From Gammaproteobacteria bacterium UBA7449 (GTDB lineage: Bacteria > Pseudomonadota > Gammaproteobacteria > Pseudomonadales > Pseudohongiellaceae), in NCBI GenBank assembly GCA_002477465.1, contig DLPV01000042.1, forward strand, positions 140,954 through 187,499: a DNA stretch of 46,546 bases, given 5' to 3'. A program made the translations under genes and the position numbers. The first letter of the stretch is position 1. Each line of letters starts with the position of its first letter. Of the stretch, positions 16,422 to 24,948 are shown piece by piece. Below the pieces are notes generated by a model. That model was not told the DNA's origin, did no database searches, and saw nothing but the letters and a program-made list of their open reading frames with translations.

Positions 16422-18092
16422 ATGGCTGAAGCAGTATCTCCCAGTTATCCAACCCGAGAAGAAGTCGATTTCGTTATTGTAGGCTCCGGCGCTGCTGGTG
16501 GTGTTATGACAAAGGAGTTGTCCACCGCAGGGCACTCCGTGGTGGTGCTGGAGCAGGGACCGCATCTGAAAGCCGAAGACTTTCACCATGATGAGTGGGC
16601 TATTGATCATAACCTGCAACATATGTGGGGCCGGACTCAGGGTTACCCCCAGACTTTTCGCAAGTCTGAAAATGATGTCGCTGAAGAACGGGAAACGGTG
16701 TGTGGCTATGCCCATAACGTGGGTGGAAGCAGTATGCACTACTCAGGTAACTTCTGGCGCTTGCGGCCAATCGATTTTAGGGAAGCCAGTGTGCGTGGCA
16801 CGATTGCCGGTACGAATTTTGCGGACTGGCCCATTAGCTACAATGATCTGGAACCTTACTACACCAAGGTTGACTGGGAGATTGGCGTCTCTGGCCTGCA
16901 GGGGCCATGGGACCCGCCGCGCACGCGCGAGTATCCCTGCCCACCCATGCCAATTAAGGGTTCCGATGTGCTGCTGGAGCGCGCGGCAAAATCCCTGGGT
17001 CTCAATCCTTATCCAGCGCCAGTTGCCATTCTTTCTCAGCCCCATAACGGACGCCCGGGCTGTATCCATTGTGGTTTTTGTAATGGTTTTGGCTGCGAGG
17101 TGAACGCAAAGTCATCATCTCTGGTAACGATGATTCCAGTGGCTCTGGCCTCGGGAAATTGTGAATTACGGACCGGCTGTACTGTTCACCGCGTCAATAC
17201 CAATGATGAGGGCAGGGTGACTGAAGTGGTTTACTGGGATGGCGACGGCAATGAACAGGCGCAGCGAGCCAAGGCCGTTGTCTTATGCGCCAACGGGTCT
17301 GAGACGCCGCGACTGCTGTTAATGTCTGAAACTAGCCGGTTTGCCGATGGCTTGGCCAATTCTTCTGGCATGGTAGGTAAAAACCTGATGTTTAATGGTT
17401 ACACCTCAGTTGCTGGTTTATTCGATGAACCCGTCAATGCATACAAGAGCGTCCCAGCGACTCGGGTAGTCCATGATTTTTATGAGCTGGATCCAGCATT
17501 AGGTTTTTATGGTGGTGGCGGCATCGATGGTCGTCATCCCTCACGCGGCACGCCGCTTGGCTATGCGCTGATGAGTGGTTCCCTGTTTGGCGGCGCCAGC
17601 TGGGGTAAGGAATATAAGGACAAGTTGGCCCATGATTTTGCCCATGTTGCTGCATTTGACGGTCATACCACATCCCTACCAGTAAGCAGCAATAACATCA
17701 GCCTGGATCCTGAAGTGCAGGACAAGTTTGGGCGACCTGCTATACGCACTACCTACATGGATCACCCCGACGATCTGGCAACCATGCGCTGGTTCCTGGA
17801 CAAGACGACAGAACTCATGGAAGCCGCGGGCGCTAGCAACATAGTTGGCGACTACCCGGAGAATGGGCAGGAAGGCAACGTGCACCTGCTTGGCACCTGT
17901 CGCATGGGCAACGATTCGGACTCTTCCGTGGTCGATGCCAGTCACCGCGCCCACGATGTGCCCAACCTGTTTATGTGTGACGGCAGCTCCATGGTCACCT
18001 CGGGTCGGGGCCAGCCTACTATGACGATCATGGCGATGGCGTTCCGGGCGGCAGACCTGATTAACCAGGCGGCGCAACGTAACGAGATCTAG
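16422..18092 (+). CDS. GMC-family flavoprotein dehydrogenase
   Basis: A 556-residue GMC oxidoreductase. The FAD Rossmann motif is GSGAAGG (residues 21-27) and the C-terminal active-site region includes HLLGTCRMG and GRGQPTMTIMAMA. A Cys cluster GCIHCGFCNGFGC (C214, C217, C220, C225) sits where bacterial FAD-dependent glucose dehydrogenases carry a 3Fe-4S cluster that hands electrons out. The enzyme likely oxidises a sugar or polyol alcohol in the periplasm; no own leader is seen, so it would be exported in complex with the Tat-bearing subunit encoded 2 bases upstream. A GGAG ribosome binding site overlaps the end of that gene. The exact substrate is unknown. Confidence 0.9.
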   Translation: MAEAVSPSYPTREEVDFVIVGSGAAGGVMTKELSTAGHSVVVLEQGPHLKAEDFHHDEWAIDHNLQHMWGRTQGYPQTFRKSENDVAEERETVCGYAHNVGGSSMHYSGNFWRLRPIDFREASVRGTIAGTNFADWPISYNDLEPYYTKVDWEIGVSGLQGPWDPPRTREYPCPPMPIKGSDVLLERAAKSLGLNPYPAPVAILSQPHNGRPGCIHCGFCNGFGCEVNAKSSSLVTMIPVALASGNCELRTGCTVHRVNTNDEGRVTEVVYWDGDGNEQAQRAKAVVLCANGSETPRLLLMSETSRFADGLANSSGMVGKNLMFNGYTSVAGLFDEPVNAYKSVPATRVVHDFYELDPALGFYGGGGIDGRHPSRGTPLGYALMSGSLFGGASWGKEYKDKLAHDFAHVAAFDGHTTSLPVSSNNISLDPEVQDKFGRPAIRTTYMDHPDDLATMRWFLDKTTELMEAAGASNIVGDYPENGQEGNVHLLGTCRMGNDSDSSVVDASHRAHDVPNLFMCDGSSMVTSGRGQPTMTIMAMAFRAADLINQAAQRNEI

Positions 18093-18140
18093 ATTCTGCC
18101 AGCTTGCTAACCCCGCTTAATGTTTAGCTTGGCTAAAAAT

Positions 18141-18178
18141 AAAAAAGCACCGCTGCGCTTGCAGGCGGTGCTTTTTTT
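18141..18178 (+). terminator. Intrinsic terminator of the GMC operon
   Basis: GCACCGC (18147-18153) and GCGGTGC (18165-18171) form a GC-rich stem with an 11-base loop. It is flanked by six A before and a run of seven T after (18172-18178). The A/T flanks also pair, so it can work in both directions, serving the convergent DUF411 gene as well. Confidence 0.9.
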
Positions 18179-18227
18179 ATGCGCTTTCTTTGTGGGCTTT
18201 TTAAATGTGGCCCAAACGCAATATTGA

Positions 18228-18740
18228 CTAGTGCTGGTCTGCTGCAGATTTGATACTGGCAAAGACAGAGTGGCTACCGTCCTTGTTAATCAACAGGATG
18301 TCGTAGGGCGTAAAACGATTCCCCATTTCCATGCCGGGTCCACCTATCGGCATGCCTGGCACTGCCAGCCCCAAAGCGCCATCTGGCGGTGCAGCGAGAA
18401 ACTGTGCGATAAACTTCTCTGGAATATGGCCCTCGAAGATGAAACCTTCCTGAGCGACTGCAGTGTGACAGGATGTCCATTCCGGCTTCAGGCCCAGTTC
18501 CGCTTTTACTTTGCCAATGTCGCGAGGATGGTGGACATTAGAAGAATAACCGCGCTCATCCATGTGCTCGATCCAGCCCACGCAGCAGCCACAGGTTGGC
18601 TCCTTGTAGACATTCAGAGTGATATCGTCGATTGATTGGGCCCCGGCCATTGGCATGATCAGCCATGCCAGCAGTGCGATCAAACTATGGAAGAACTGCT
18701 TGCGCATGATACTGTGTGCTCTGAAGATGTTGGTTTTCAT
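18228..18740 (-). CDS. DUF411 exported metal-binding protein
   Basis: A 170-residue DUF411 protein with a signal peptide (QFFHSLIALLAWLIMPMAGAQ). Metal-type residues: CGCC (C50, C52, C53), SCHT (C91, H92), EGHIP, and a Met-rich loop VPGMPIGGPGMEMG (M130, M137, M139). DUF411 proteins are linked to copper handling in the periplasm of Proteobacteria. Here no copper ATPase, CusABC or CopAB gene is next to it. The ATG at 18740 is kept because AGGGGAGG lies 12-15 bases upstream; an internal ATG at 18707 would also leave the signal peptide intact. Ends on the other side of the shared terminator from the GMC operon. Confidence 0.88.
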   Translation of the reverse strand: MKTNIFRAHSIMRKQFFHSLIALLAWLIMPMAGAQSIDDITLNVYKEPTCGCCVGWIEHMDERGYSSNVHHPRDIGKVKAELGLKPEWTSCHTAVAQEGFIFEGHIPEKFIAQFLAAPPDGALGLAVPGMPIGGPGMEMGNRFTPYDILLINKDGSHSVFASIKSAADQH

Positions 18741-18890
18741 GCTGCTTATTTGCCTCCCCTTAGAGGTCAGTATGTAGAGGTCTTAATCAGATGCCATTAT
18801 AAATATTCTGGTTAATTAATAAATTGTCATTGTTTGCTGGATATCAAGACTTGGCGCGGTATTTAGTTACTGGTTCTAGCTAAATGGCTG

Positions 18891-19745
18891 TTATTGCCCA
18901 GTCTCTACAATTCTTTCAAGTGGCTCGAGGCTTCTGCTGGGGCGATAGGCCTGCCGCTCAAGGAAGTCATATTGATCTCCCGGTTCGAGAAAATAAAAGG
19001 GGCCGCCACTGTCAATCTGGCGGGTGTTGTCGTATATCACCACGTAGCTGTTGCCGATTACCTCAAAGCGATTGTTGCGCACCACGATAGCCGTATCCTC
19101 ATCCAATCCAATGCCCAGCAGCTCAGGTTTTGCGCTTGTGATTTCCAGCAGATCGAACTGGCGGTTGCGCCTTAGCAGATGTTGATCGATAGCAATATTG
19201 GATATGAAGCCAAAACCTTCCTCATGGTCTCCCATCATGACGGTGTTGCTGGTGGTATCGCCGCGTGCGAGATAGGAACCCAGAATTGTGGCGCCGGCAG
19301 ATGAGCCACCTATAACACCGCCGCGCTCCAGCAGTTCCTGCAAGGCATCATGGACTTCAGTGTGCAGGTATGAATCCGCCAGACGCCATTGCCGTCCGCC
19401 AGTAAACCAAACGCCTTTTGCTTCGCGAATTGCCTGGGCAAAAGCTGCTGTATCGGCTTCGGCGCGTTCATAGGTATGAATGAGTTTAAGTTTGGTGAGA
19501 CCGGCAGCTCGGAATTGGTTTAGTCCCTGCCAGAATTCATCATAGTTTTCCGAGCCGCCAGCTGTTGGAATCACCACTACAGGCGCATCGCTGCCACCTG
19601 CGAGTTCGGCAAATTCACGCAAAATATCAAGGTCGCGCATACCGCCACCCACGATAACAAGTGAACCATTTTCCGGACCTCGAGTCTGGCCAATGCACAC
19701 AGACGAAATCAGCAACAACAGCAGGCTCACGAGAGGTATGCGCAT
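18891..19745 (-). CDS. Exported cyanophycinase-like S51-family peptidase
   Basis: A 284-residue S51 (cyanophycinase/dipeptidase E clan) protein with a signal peptide (LLLLLISSVCIGQ). The nucleophile elbow GGSSAGA gives the catalytic S149, and FISNIAIDQHLLRRNR plus GIGLDEDTAIVV match the cyanophycinase subfamily (H189 likely catalytic). Cyanophycinase cuts the Asp-Arg dipeptide polymer; exported forms are thought to degrade external polymer or related isopeptides. It is 48 bases upstream of nothing on its own strand but follows the NIPSNAP-like gene (19794-20795) by 48 bases, a probable two-gene operon. Whether the substrate is cyanophycin cannot be told. Confidence 0.87.
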   Translation of the reverse strand: MRIPLVSLLLLLISSVCIGQTRGPENGSLVIVGGGMRDLDILREFAELAGGSDAPVVVIPTAGGSENYDEFWQGLNQFRAAGLTKLKLIHTYERAEADTAAFAQAIREAKGVWFTGGRQWRLADSYLHTEVHDALQELLERGGVIGGSSAGATILGSYLARGDTTSNTVMMGDHEEGFGFISNIAIDQHLLRRNRQFDLLEITSAKPELLGIGLDEDTAIVVRNNRFEVIGNSYVVIYDNTRQIDSGGPFYFLEPGDQYDFLERQAYRPSRSLEPLERIVETGQ

Positions 19746-19793
19746 AACGATTCTCTGTTTTTGGATGATTGGTTTAACTATCGCTTGTTTGAA

Positions 19794-20795
19794 TTATTGG
19801 GAGAGCCTGTAAGAGCCACGCATTGCCGGAGCATGCACTGGCGGGCTGCCGTAGAGCGCACCGCGCAGAAACTCCGTGTTGGTCTCCAGGCTAAGCTCAT
19901 TGAGCTGACCAAATGCAGCTAGCATGGCCTGGTAATCTGGCCCATCTCCGCCAAGAGCGGCGGCGTCGGACCATACCGTATTGTAATGTTCAATACTGGC
20001 ATAGCGCGTGAGGGTGAAAATTTCGTCATATTCAGGATTCTCGACTGCTGAGCTGTTTGGCAAGTACAGTACGCGCCACTGTCCAACGGGGCGAGTCCCA
20101 ATCTTTTCCAGGTAAGGATATACGCGGTCCCGCGTGATGATATGAAAGTCTTCGAAACTGCCTTTTCTTATGCGGCGATATTCCAGACCAAGGACTGGTT
20201 CGCCTGCTCGCGCCGCCATCAGTCGCACGGGGCGAGGCGCCTCGGCGGCAGCGGTGGCAACTGATTCGAACTGCTCGTTGCTGCCCGGCATGTAAATTGG
20301 GCGAGTCTCTGCCATATAGCCCTGCAGGAAATAGCCGCCGCGGGAGCCCTGTAAGACCTGGCGACGATTGCTTAGGCCCGCAGTAGAGGCGTCGCTCAAG
20401 CCGCCATTGCCCGCTAGCTGCAGCGAACCGCCAGTATCTCCAGCCGCCTCATTGCTCCGGGTCGCCTGCCAATGTTCATAACTGGCGTAGCGGGCAAAGC
20501 GCAGGGCCTCATCCTGTCCCGGAGAAGCGTCATCGGCCAGTGGATAAATAACCTCGAAGTCGCCAAGAATACGGGCACCCAAGCGTTCGAACCAAGGCCA
20601 AACCCCAGTGGCACTCTGTTCATACCAGTAGTCATAGCTGCCCTCATCAAGATAGGCATGGCGCATCATGATGACTTCCTGCTGGTCAGTGCGTGGCGCT
20701 TCGTTGCGGACAGGCACCGCCTGGTCTTGCGCGCTGGTGACGTGCATTACCTGCAGGGCCATAAGAACAGAAAAAATAGTTAACACTTGTTTCAT
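19794..20795 (-). CDS. Exported protein with two NIPSNAP-like repeats
   Basis: A 333-residue protein with a signal peptide (ending VMHVTSA). Two similar halves are visible: YEQSATGVWPWFERLGARIL...VIYP...RFARYASYEHWQATR, and FEDFHIITRDRVYPYLEKIGTRPVGQWRVLYL...TLTRYASIEHYNTVW. Each ends in an ARYASYEHW/TRYASIEHY block, so it is a tandem repeat of a dimeric alpha/beta-barrel (NIPSNAP-like) domain. Between them sits a glycine- and serine-rich stretch. NIPSNAP relatives are mostly uncharacterised. It is encoded upstream of the cyanophycinase-like gene on the same strand, 48 bases apart. No catalytic residues are recognised. Confidence 0.65.
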   Translation of the reverse strand: MKQVLTIFSVLMALQVMHVTSAQDQAVPVRNEAPRTDQQEVIMMRHAYLDEGSYDYWYEQSATGVWPWFERLGARILGDFEVIYPLADDASPGQDEALRFARYASYEHWQATRSNEAAGDTGGSLQLAGNGGLSDASTAGLSNRRQVLQGSRGGYFLQGYMAETRPIYMPGSNEQFESVATAAAEAPRPVRLMAARAGEPVLGLEYRRIRKGSFEDFHIITRDRVYPYLEKIGTRPVGQWRVLYLPNSSAVENPEYDEIFTLTRYASIEHYNTVWSDAAALGGDGPDYQAMLAAFGQLNELSLETNTEFLRGALYGSPPVHAPAMRGSYRLSQ

Positions 20796-20990
20796 AACCT
20801 TGGGTGCTCCAAGTCGTTTGGTGATAGGGGTTGGCAGTAAGGCAGAGCGATATTAAAGCATATCAGGGCAGTGGCTTCACCGTGGTCTGTCTCGACGTTA
20901 CCCTGGCTGGCACACCAGATTGAAAATTCATTTTCTGTGATAAACAAGTACACTTGCCCTAGATCAACTAAGAAAAATAGGAAGCATAAA

Positions 20991-22217
20991 ATGAACCGCC
21001 GTAGATTTTTGAACCAGGGCGCAGTGCTCGGGGCTGCATCTTGCCTGACCACGAGACCCCTGTTCGGCGCAGGCCCCGGTGATATCGATGATTTTATCGA
21101 AGCGAAGATGGCACGGGATCACATGCCCGGTGTTGCGGCCTGCATTATCAAGAACAATCACATTATCTGGTCCAAGGCCTACGGCTGGGCCGATATTGAA
21201 CGCAGGATTCCCTATTCACTAGATAGCCTGCAGAACATTGCGTCTATCTCCAAGACCTTTACTACGACGGCGATCATGCAGCTGAAAGAAGTCGGCCTGC
21301 TGGATTTGGATGCTGACCTTAATTCAATCCTGCCTTTTGCGGTGACCAATCCCAAACGCAGCGCCGATGGTATTTCGGTTCGCCAGTTGCTAACCCACAC
21401 CTCGTTTCTGCGCGATGGACTCTTTTATGCGGAGCGCTATGCCTGCGGCGATCCGCGTTTCGAGCTCTCAGTGTGGCTGCGGGAGTACCTTACGCCCGAC
21501 GGTGCTTTCTACAATGCCGAGCAGAATTTTCAGGACTGGGAGCCAGGATCTCGCTTCGAGTACACCAATATTTCATTTGGTGTACTGGCGTATATTGTTG
21601 AGCTAAAGTCAGGCATTCCCTTCGCTGAATACTGTCGGCGCAATATCTTCAGCAGGCTTGATATGCCAGACACGTCCTGGATGCTGGCGGATTCGGATCT
21701 GTCGCGCCACGTTGTTCCCTATACCTGGGTAGAAGACAGCGCCGCGCGTGGTCCAACGTGGGGTGGAATTCCCCTGGGCGTGATACGAGAGGGTGGACCC
21801 ACGCTTGAGCGGCGACTGGACGATGGTTATCAGAGCAATTGTGTCTATAACCATCCTAACTACCCCGATGGATTTCTGCGCACCAGCGTGAGGCAATTGA
21901 GCAACTATGCGCGTGCTTACCTGAATGGTGGCGAGTTCAGTGGCAAGCAAATCCTGAAGCCAGAGACCGTGGCTGAAATGCTCACCGATCAGCGTGTCCC
22001 TGCCGGAAATAGAACCCAGGGACTGACCTGGTCCTCGGATCGAGAGTTAAACAGTGAACCGCAGTGGGGGCACGGGGGTAGTGACCCGGGATCGAATACT
22101 GATATCAGGATTCTGCCCCGGCAGGGAATCGCTGCCATCGTGTTTACTAACACTAATGGAGTCACTCCAACCGAAATCAGCAACAGGTTGTTGGAGATTG
22201 GTGACGAACTGTTTTAG
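20991..22217 (+). CDS. Tat-exported beta-lactamase-family serine hydrolase
   Basis: A 408-residue protein from the ATG at 20991 (MNRRRFLNQGAVLGA, a twin-arginine leader), chosen over the frame at 20871 because AGGAAG lies just upstream. The class C beta-lactamase/esterase fold is shown by SxxK (S85-I-S-K88), YTN (YxN motif) and HGGSDPGS near the C-terminus in place of KTG. Such proteins act as esterases, D-aminopeptidases or transpeptidase-like enzymes; true beta-lactamase activity is not implied. Divergent from the NIPSNAP-like gene and convergent with btuB. Substrate unknown. Confidence 0.87.
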   Translation: MNRRRFLNQGAVLGAASCLTTRPLFGAGPGDIDDFIEAKMARDHMPGVAACIIKNNHIIWSKAYGWADIERRIPYSLDSLQNIASISKTFTTTAIMQLKEVGLLDLDADLNSILPFAVTNPKRSADGISVRQLLTHTSFLRDGLFYAERYACGDPRFELSVWLREYLTPDGAFYNAEQNFQDWEPGSRFEYTNISFGVLAYIVELKSGIPFAEYCRRNIFSRLDMPDTSWMLADSDLSRHVVPYTWVEDSAARGPTWGGIPLGVIREGGPTLERRLDDGYQSNCVYNHPNYPDGFLRTSVRQLSNYARAYLNGGEFSGKQILKPETVAEMLTDQRVPAGNRTQGLTWSSDRELNSEPQWGHGGSDPGSNTDIRILPRQGIAAIVFTNTNGVTPTEISNRLLEIGDELF

Positions 22218-22327
22218 GCGTTTGCTGCCCATATCAGCCTCGAATCTCGGAAAGGATATGGAAAACAGGAAATCGGAAACCAATTCTTCTCGCTCTGATT
22301 GCTGCAGTCTGAATGTAGACTGATAAA

Positions 22328-22352
22328 GGCGGCAGGGCACTATCCTGCCGCC
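22328..22352. terminator. Bidirectional terminator between convergent genes
   Basis: GGCGGCAGG (22328-22336) and CCTGCCGCC (22344-22352) form a perfect 9-base GC-rich stem with a 7-base loop. It lies between the ends of the serine hydrolase gene (plus) and btuB (minus). The U-tracts are weak on both sides. Confidence 0.65.
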
Positions 22353-22367
22353 CTATTGCCTGGTGCT

Positions 22368-24218
22368 TCAACGCGTCAGCTTGAAGTTAACACCGATGTA
22401 GGCGGCAGCCCCAGCAGCGTTGTAATCAATGATCTCCTGATAGTCTTCATCAGAAACATTTTCCAGTCGGCTATAAACGCGAACACCCTCCGTTAGCTGA
22501 TAAGACGCAGTCAGGTCGAACACGCCAAAATCATCGATAGCAATATTGCCGCTGTCTATGGCGTTAGCCTGTGAGCGATAGAAGCCATTCAAATTCAGCT
22601 TGCCATCGAGACCAGTGTAGAGAAAACCGAGATTAAAGAGGTGCTCTGGCCGGCGTAAACGTTGCGTACCGTCAGGCCGCTCCGTCTCATTGCGGGTGTA
22701 GTTGCCGGTGACTCTTAGAGAATCGGTGATTGGGATTTCTGCACTTAGCTCGATACCGCGAGAATTAGCCTGTCCAATATCCTGCAGGTAGCCACTGAAG
22801 GATGCGAGGTCAAAAAAGATGGCATTCTCAACATTCTGATCGAAATAAACGGCCTCCAGTCGCATAGTACGAGTGATATATTCCACTCCTATTTCCCAGC
22901 CCTCACTTTCTTCCTGCTGCAAGGTTATGCCCGCAGCCGGAGGAAATGCAAAAGCACCAGCGTTATAGGCGATCTCGAAAGGGCTCGGTGCACGAAATCC
23001 TGTGCCCAGAGCGGTTTTGAATTTGAGCGTACCTTCGCCCAGATCGGCAAGATACGCTGCGCTGACCCGATAGTTGGTGTTGGTGCCAAAATCTTCATTG
23101 TCATCGTGACGAACACCTGCGGTGAAAAACACCGCGTCAGAGAAATCACTGAGATATTCGAGGAATACACCAATATTGCCTCGTCCTCTTCCGTTATTCC
23201 AAGCCTCTTCCTGATCTGCGCCGTACACGAGGTCAAAGCCCGGGAGCTCGGTGGCTGTACCAATATATTCCCAGCGCTCCAGCTTGCCAGCGGCAGTAAA
23301 GCTGGAGGCGCCCGCGGCGAAATTCTCTCGATCGCTGTCGGTGCTACTGTAGGAGAAGGAATGCGAAAAGGCAGCGCCTTTGTATTCCGCTTCAATGCGA
23401 GTGGCGCTAAGGTCGTTGCTCCCACTGCAGTCCTCCACGCGGGTGCTTGTGAAACAGCCATCGAACTCGTTGCGGCCATCTATATCATGGCGTACCAGTT
23501 GTACTCGAAACGATTCTGTAATATCCATACCGAGTCTGGCGTGCAGAGAGGTGTTCTTATAACCATCCGCATCCATTAATGTGTTATCAGAATCCCGTGA
23601 GTTAAAGCCATTGGTTTTGAAGTCGGTGGCAGCAAGGAAGTAGTCAAAGGCGCCGTTTCGACCCGCGATGTTGGCAGCCAGCTGATTGGTGCCATAGCGT
23701 CCAGTTTGGGCGTCAGCGCTGGCGCTGAAGCCCTCAGACGCTGAGCGTGAGCTGATGTTAATCACGCCGCCGGCATCGGCACCAAAGGCCAGACCCTGGG
23801 GGCCGCGCAGTACTTCAATTCGTCCGATCCCATCACTCAGCAAGTGCTCAAACGACGTTGCGATTTGCGGTCCACTTGGATCCTGAATGCGCACGCCGTC
23901 GAGAATTGTCAGGGTGCGAAAGCCTTCTTCGCCGCGAATCCTTACCAACGTGGTTTTGCCCGCACCGCCACTATTGCTGGCGCCAGTGGCAGGCATTTGT
24001 CTGAGCAGATCGGTTATGTTGAGAACACCGCGAGAATCAATCTCAAAATCGTCCATCACTGAGACGGACGTGCCGATTTGGCGCAGGGGAATCGCCACAC
24101 GACTGGAGGTGACAACAATTTCTTCTAAATTATCTGACTGCTGCGCCAGGGTGATAGGGGAGCTAGTTGCCACCGCAACAACTGCGGTGACTGCTGTTCG
24201 CTTAAAAGTAATTAACAT
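22368..24218 (-). CDS. btuB: TonB-dependent receptor, BtuB-like (cobalamin uptake)
   Basis: A 616-residue outer-membrane receptor from the ATG at 24218 (MLITFKRTAV...), chosen over TTG 24233 because GAGGA lies 8 bases upstream. The signal peptide is followed by a TonB box (NLEEIVVTSSR), a plug domain (residues about 40-150: VRIRGEEGFRTLTILDGVRI, IEVLRGPQGLAFGADAGGVIN) and a 22-strand type barrel ending in an aromatic-poor KLTR terminus. Its 600-residue size matches BtuB rather than larger siderophore receptors. The strong reason for cobalamin is the riboswitch upstream on the same strand. No periplasmic or ABC partner is encoded in the window. It probably imports cobalamin or a corrinoid precursor. 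Confidence 0.87.
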   Translation of the reverse strand: MLITFKRTAVTAVVAVATSSPITLAQQSDNLEEIVVTSSRVAIPLRQIGTSVSVMDDFEIDSRGVLNITDLLRQMPATGASNSGGAGKTTLVRIRGEEGFRTLTILDGVRIQDPSGPQIATSFEHLLSDGIGRIEVLRGPQGLAFGADAGGVINISSRSASEGFSASADAQTGRYGTNQLAANIAGRNGAFDYFLAATDFKTNGFNSRDSDNTLMDADGYKNTSLHARLGMDITESFRVQLVRHDIDGRNEFDGCFTSTRVEDCSGSNDLSATRIEAEYKGAAFSHSFSYSSTDSDRENFAAGASSFTAAGKLERWEYIGTATELPGFDLVYGADQEEAWNNGRGRGNIGVFLEYLSDFSDAVFFTAGVRHDDNEDFGTNTNYRVSAAYLADLGEGTLKFKTALGTGFRAPSPFEIAYNAGAFAFPPAAGITLQQEESEGWEIGVEYITRTMRLEAVYFDQNVENAIFFDLASFSGYLQDIGQANSRGIELSAEIPITDSLRVTGNYTRNETERPDGTQRLRRPEHLFNLGFLYTGLDGKLNLNGFYRSQANAIDSGNIAIDDFGVFDLTASYQLTEGVRVYSRLENVSDEDYQEIIDYNAAGAAAYIGVNFKLTR

Positions 24219-24362
24219 TACTGGGTTCCTCAATGAATCTAAGTTTCAATGAGGGAGAGATGTGAAGTAGTGAAAACTTGCGCGAGGCAGGATATCCAAC
24301 TACCGATGAGCCCTCCGCTGCATCGTGACCGACTTACAGGCTAATTTCTGTAAATCGAGTTG

Positions 24363-24557
24363 CTCTGGCTCAGGCCGGTATCGGGCTTACAAGCGGGACT
24401 TATAAAGACTCCACTCGCTTACCGTTGCGGGGGCAGCGCCGGATTCATCAAAGGGGTCAATGTTTGACTCTGTGTGATCCACCGGACTTCCCGTTTAAGC
24501 TGATTGCTTCATTCGATTTTCGCTAGATGTAAAATCTGCAAACCAACCAGCACCTGG
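24363..24557 (-). promoter_or_regulatory. Cobalamin riboswitch upstream of btuB
   Basis: Read 5' to 3' on the minus strand, the leader shows the cobalamin riboswitch order: CAGGTGC (24550-24556), a P2-like stem GCTGGTTG/CAATCAGC, CGGGAAGTCCGGTG (24480-24493), GAATCCGGCGCTG, then CCCCGCAACGGTAAG and, after a hairpin with arms AAGCG/CGCTT, AAGCCCGATACCGGCCTG (24371-24388). The 3' end lies about 145 bases before the btuB start, leaving room for an expression platform. It presumably turns off btuB when adenosyl- or methylcobalamin is plentiful. The usually short P4 loop is enlarged (24446-24479). Exact boundaries are approximate. A TTGACT -35-like site lies upstream near 24593-24598, without a good -10. 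Confidence 0.9.
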
Positions 24558-24948
24558 GGCAGGGACGTCAACCTAATCAGTTACGGTGCCTCAGTCAACC
24601 TTCTTTGTGTTTAGTTTTGTTTAGGAGTTATGACAGCACTGGCTCTTCTCAGATTGGTTTCGGCAAATAAGGGGTTAACGGACCGTATATCGTTACGCAA
24701 TTCAGGCCGAGTGCAAGCACAGCTGTCTCTCTTGCAGTTGCATTGCTGTTCCGAGAGACAAGCGGTCGCGTGTCTGGTGCGATTTACTGCGTAACAGTCA
24801 CGAGAAGGCGATGGCAGCTTCATTTTCGGAAATTGTGATCTTGCAGGCAGGTTTGAACATGAGCCCAAGAGACAGTCTGAAGCCAGTGTGCACTTTCCCT
24901 TCTTCATCATTGCCGCTTATACTGATCCCCCTTGCTACGGAGATCCTC
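24558..24948. other. Intergenic region upstream of the riboswitch and YceI gene
   Basis: Divergent region between the btuB leader (minus) and the YceI gene (plus). Minus-strand frame 24611-24910 is Cys-rich and without a ribosome binding site and is taken as noise. A candidate -35 (TTGACT, minus strand, 24593-24598) may drive btuB. No second RNA element was recognised. Confidence 0.35.

Noticed and set aside
24611..24910. Cys-rich minus-strand frame upstream of the cobalamin riboswitch
   Set aside because: No ribosome binding site, and its end lies just upstream of the leader RNA; composition looks uncoded.
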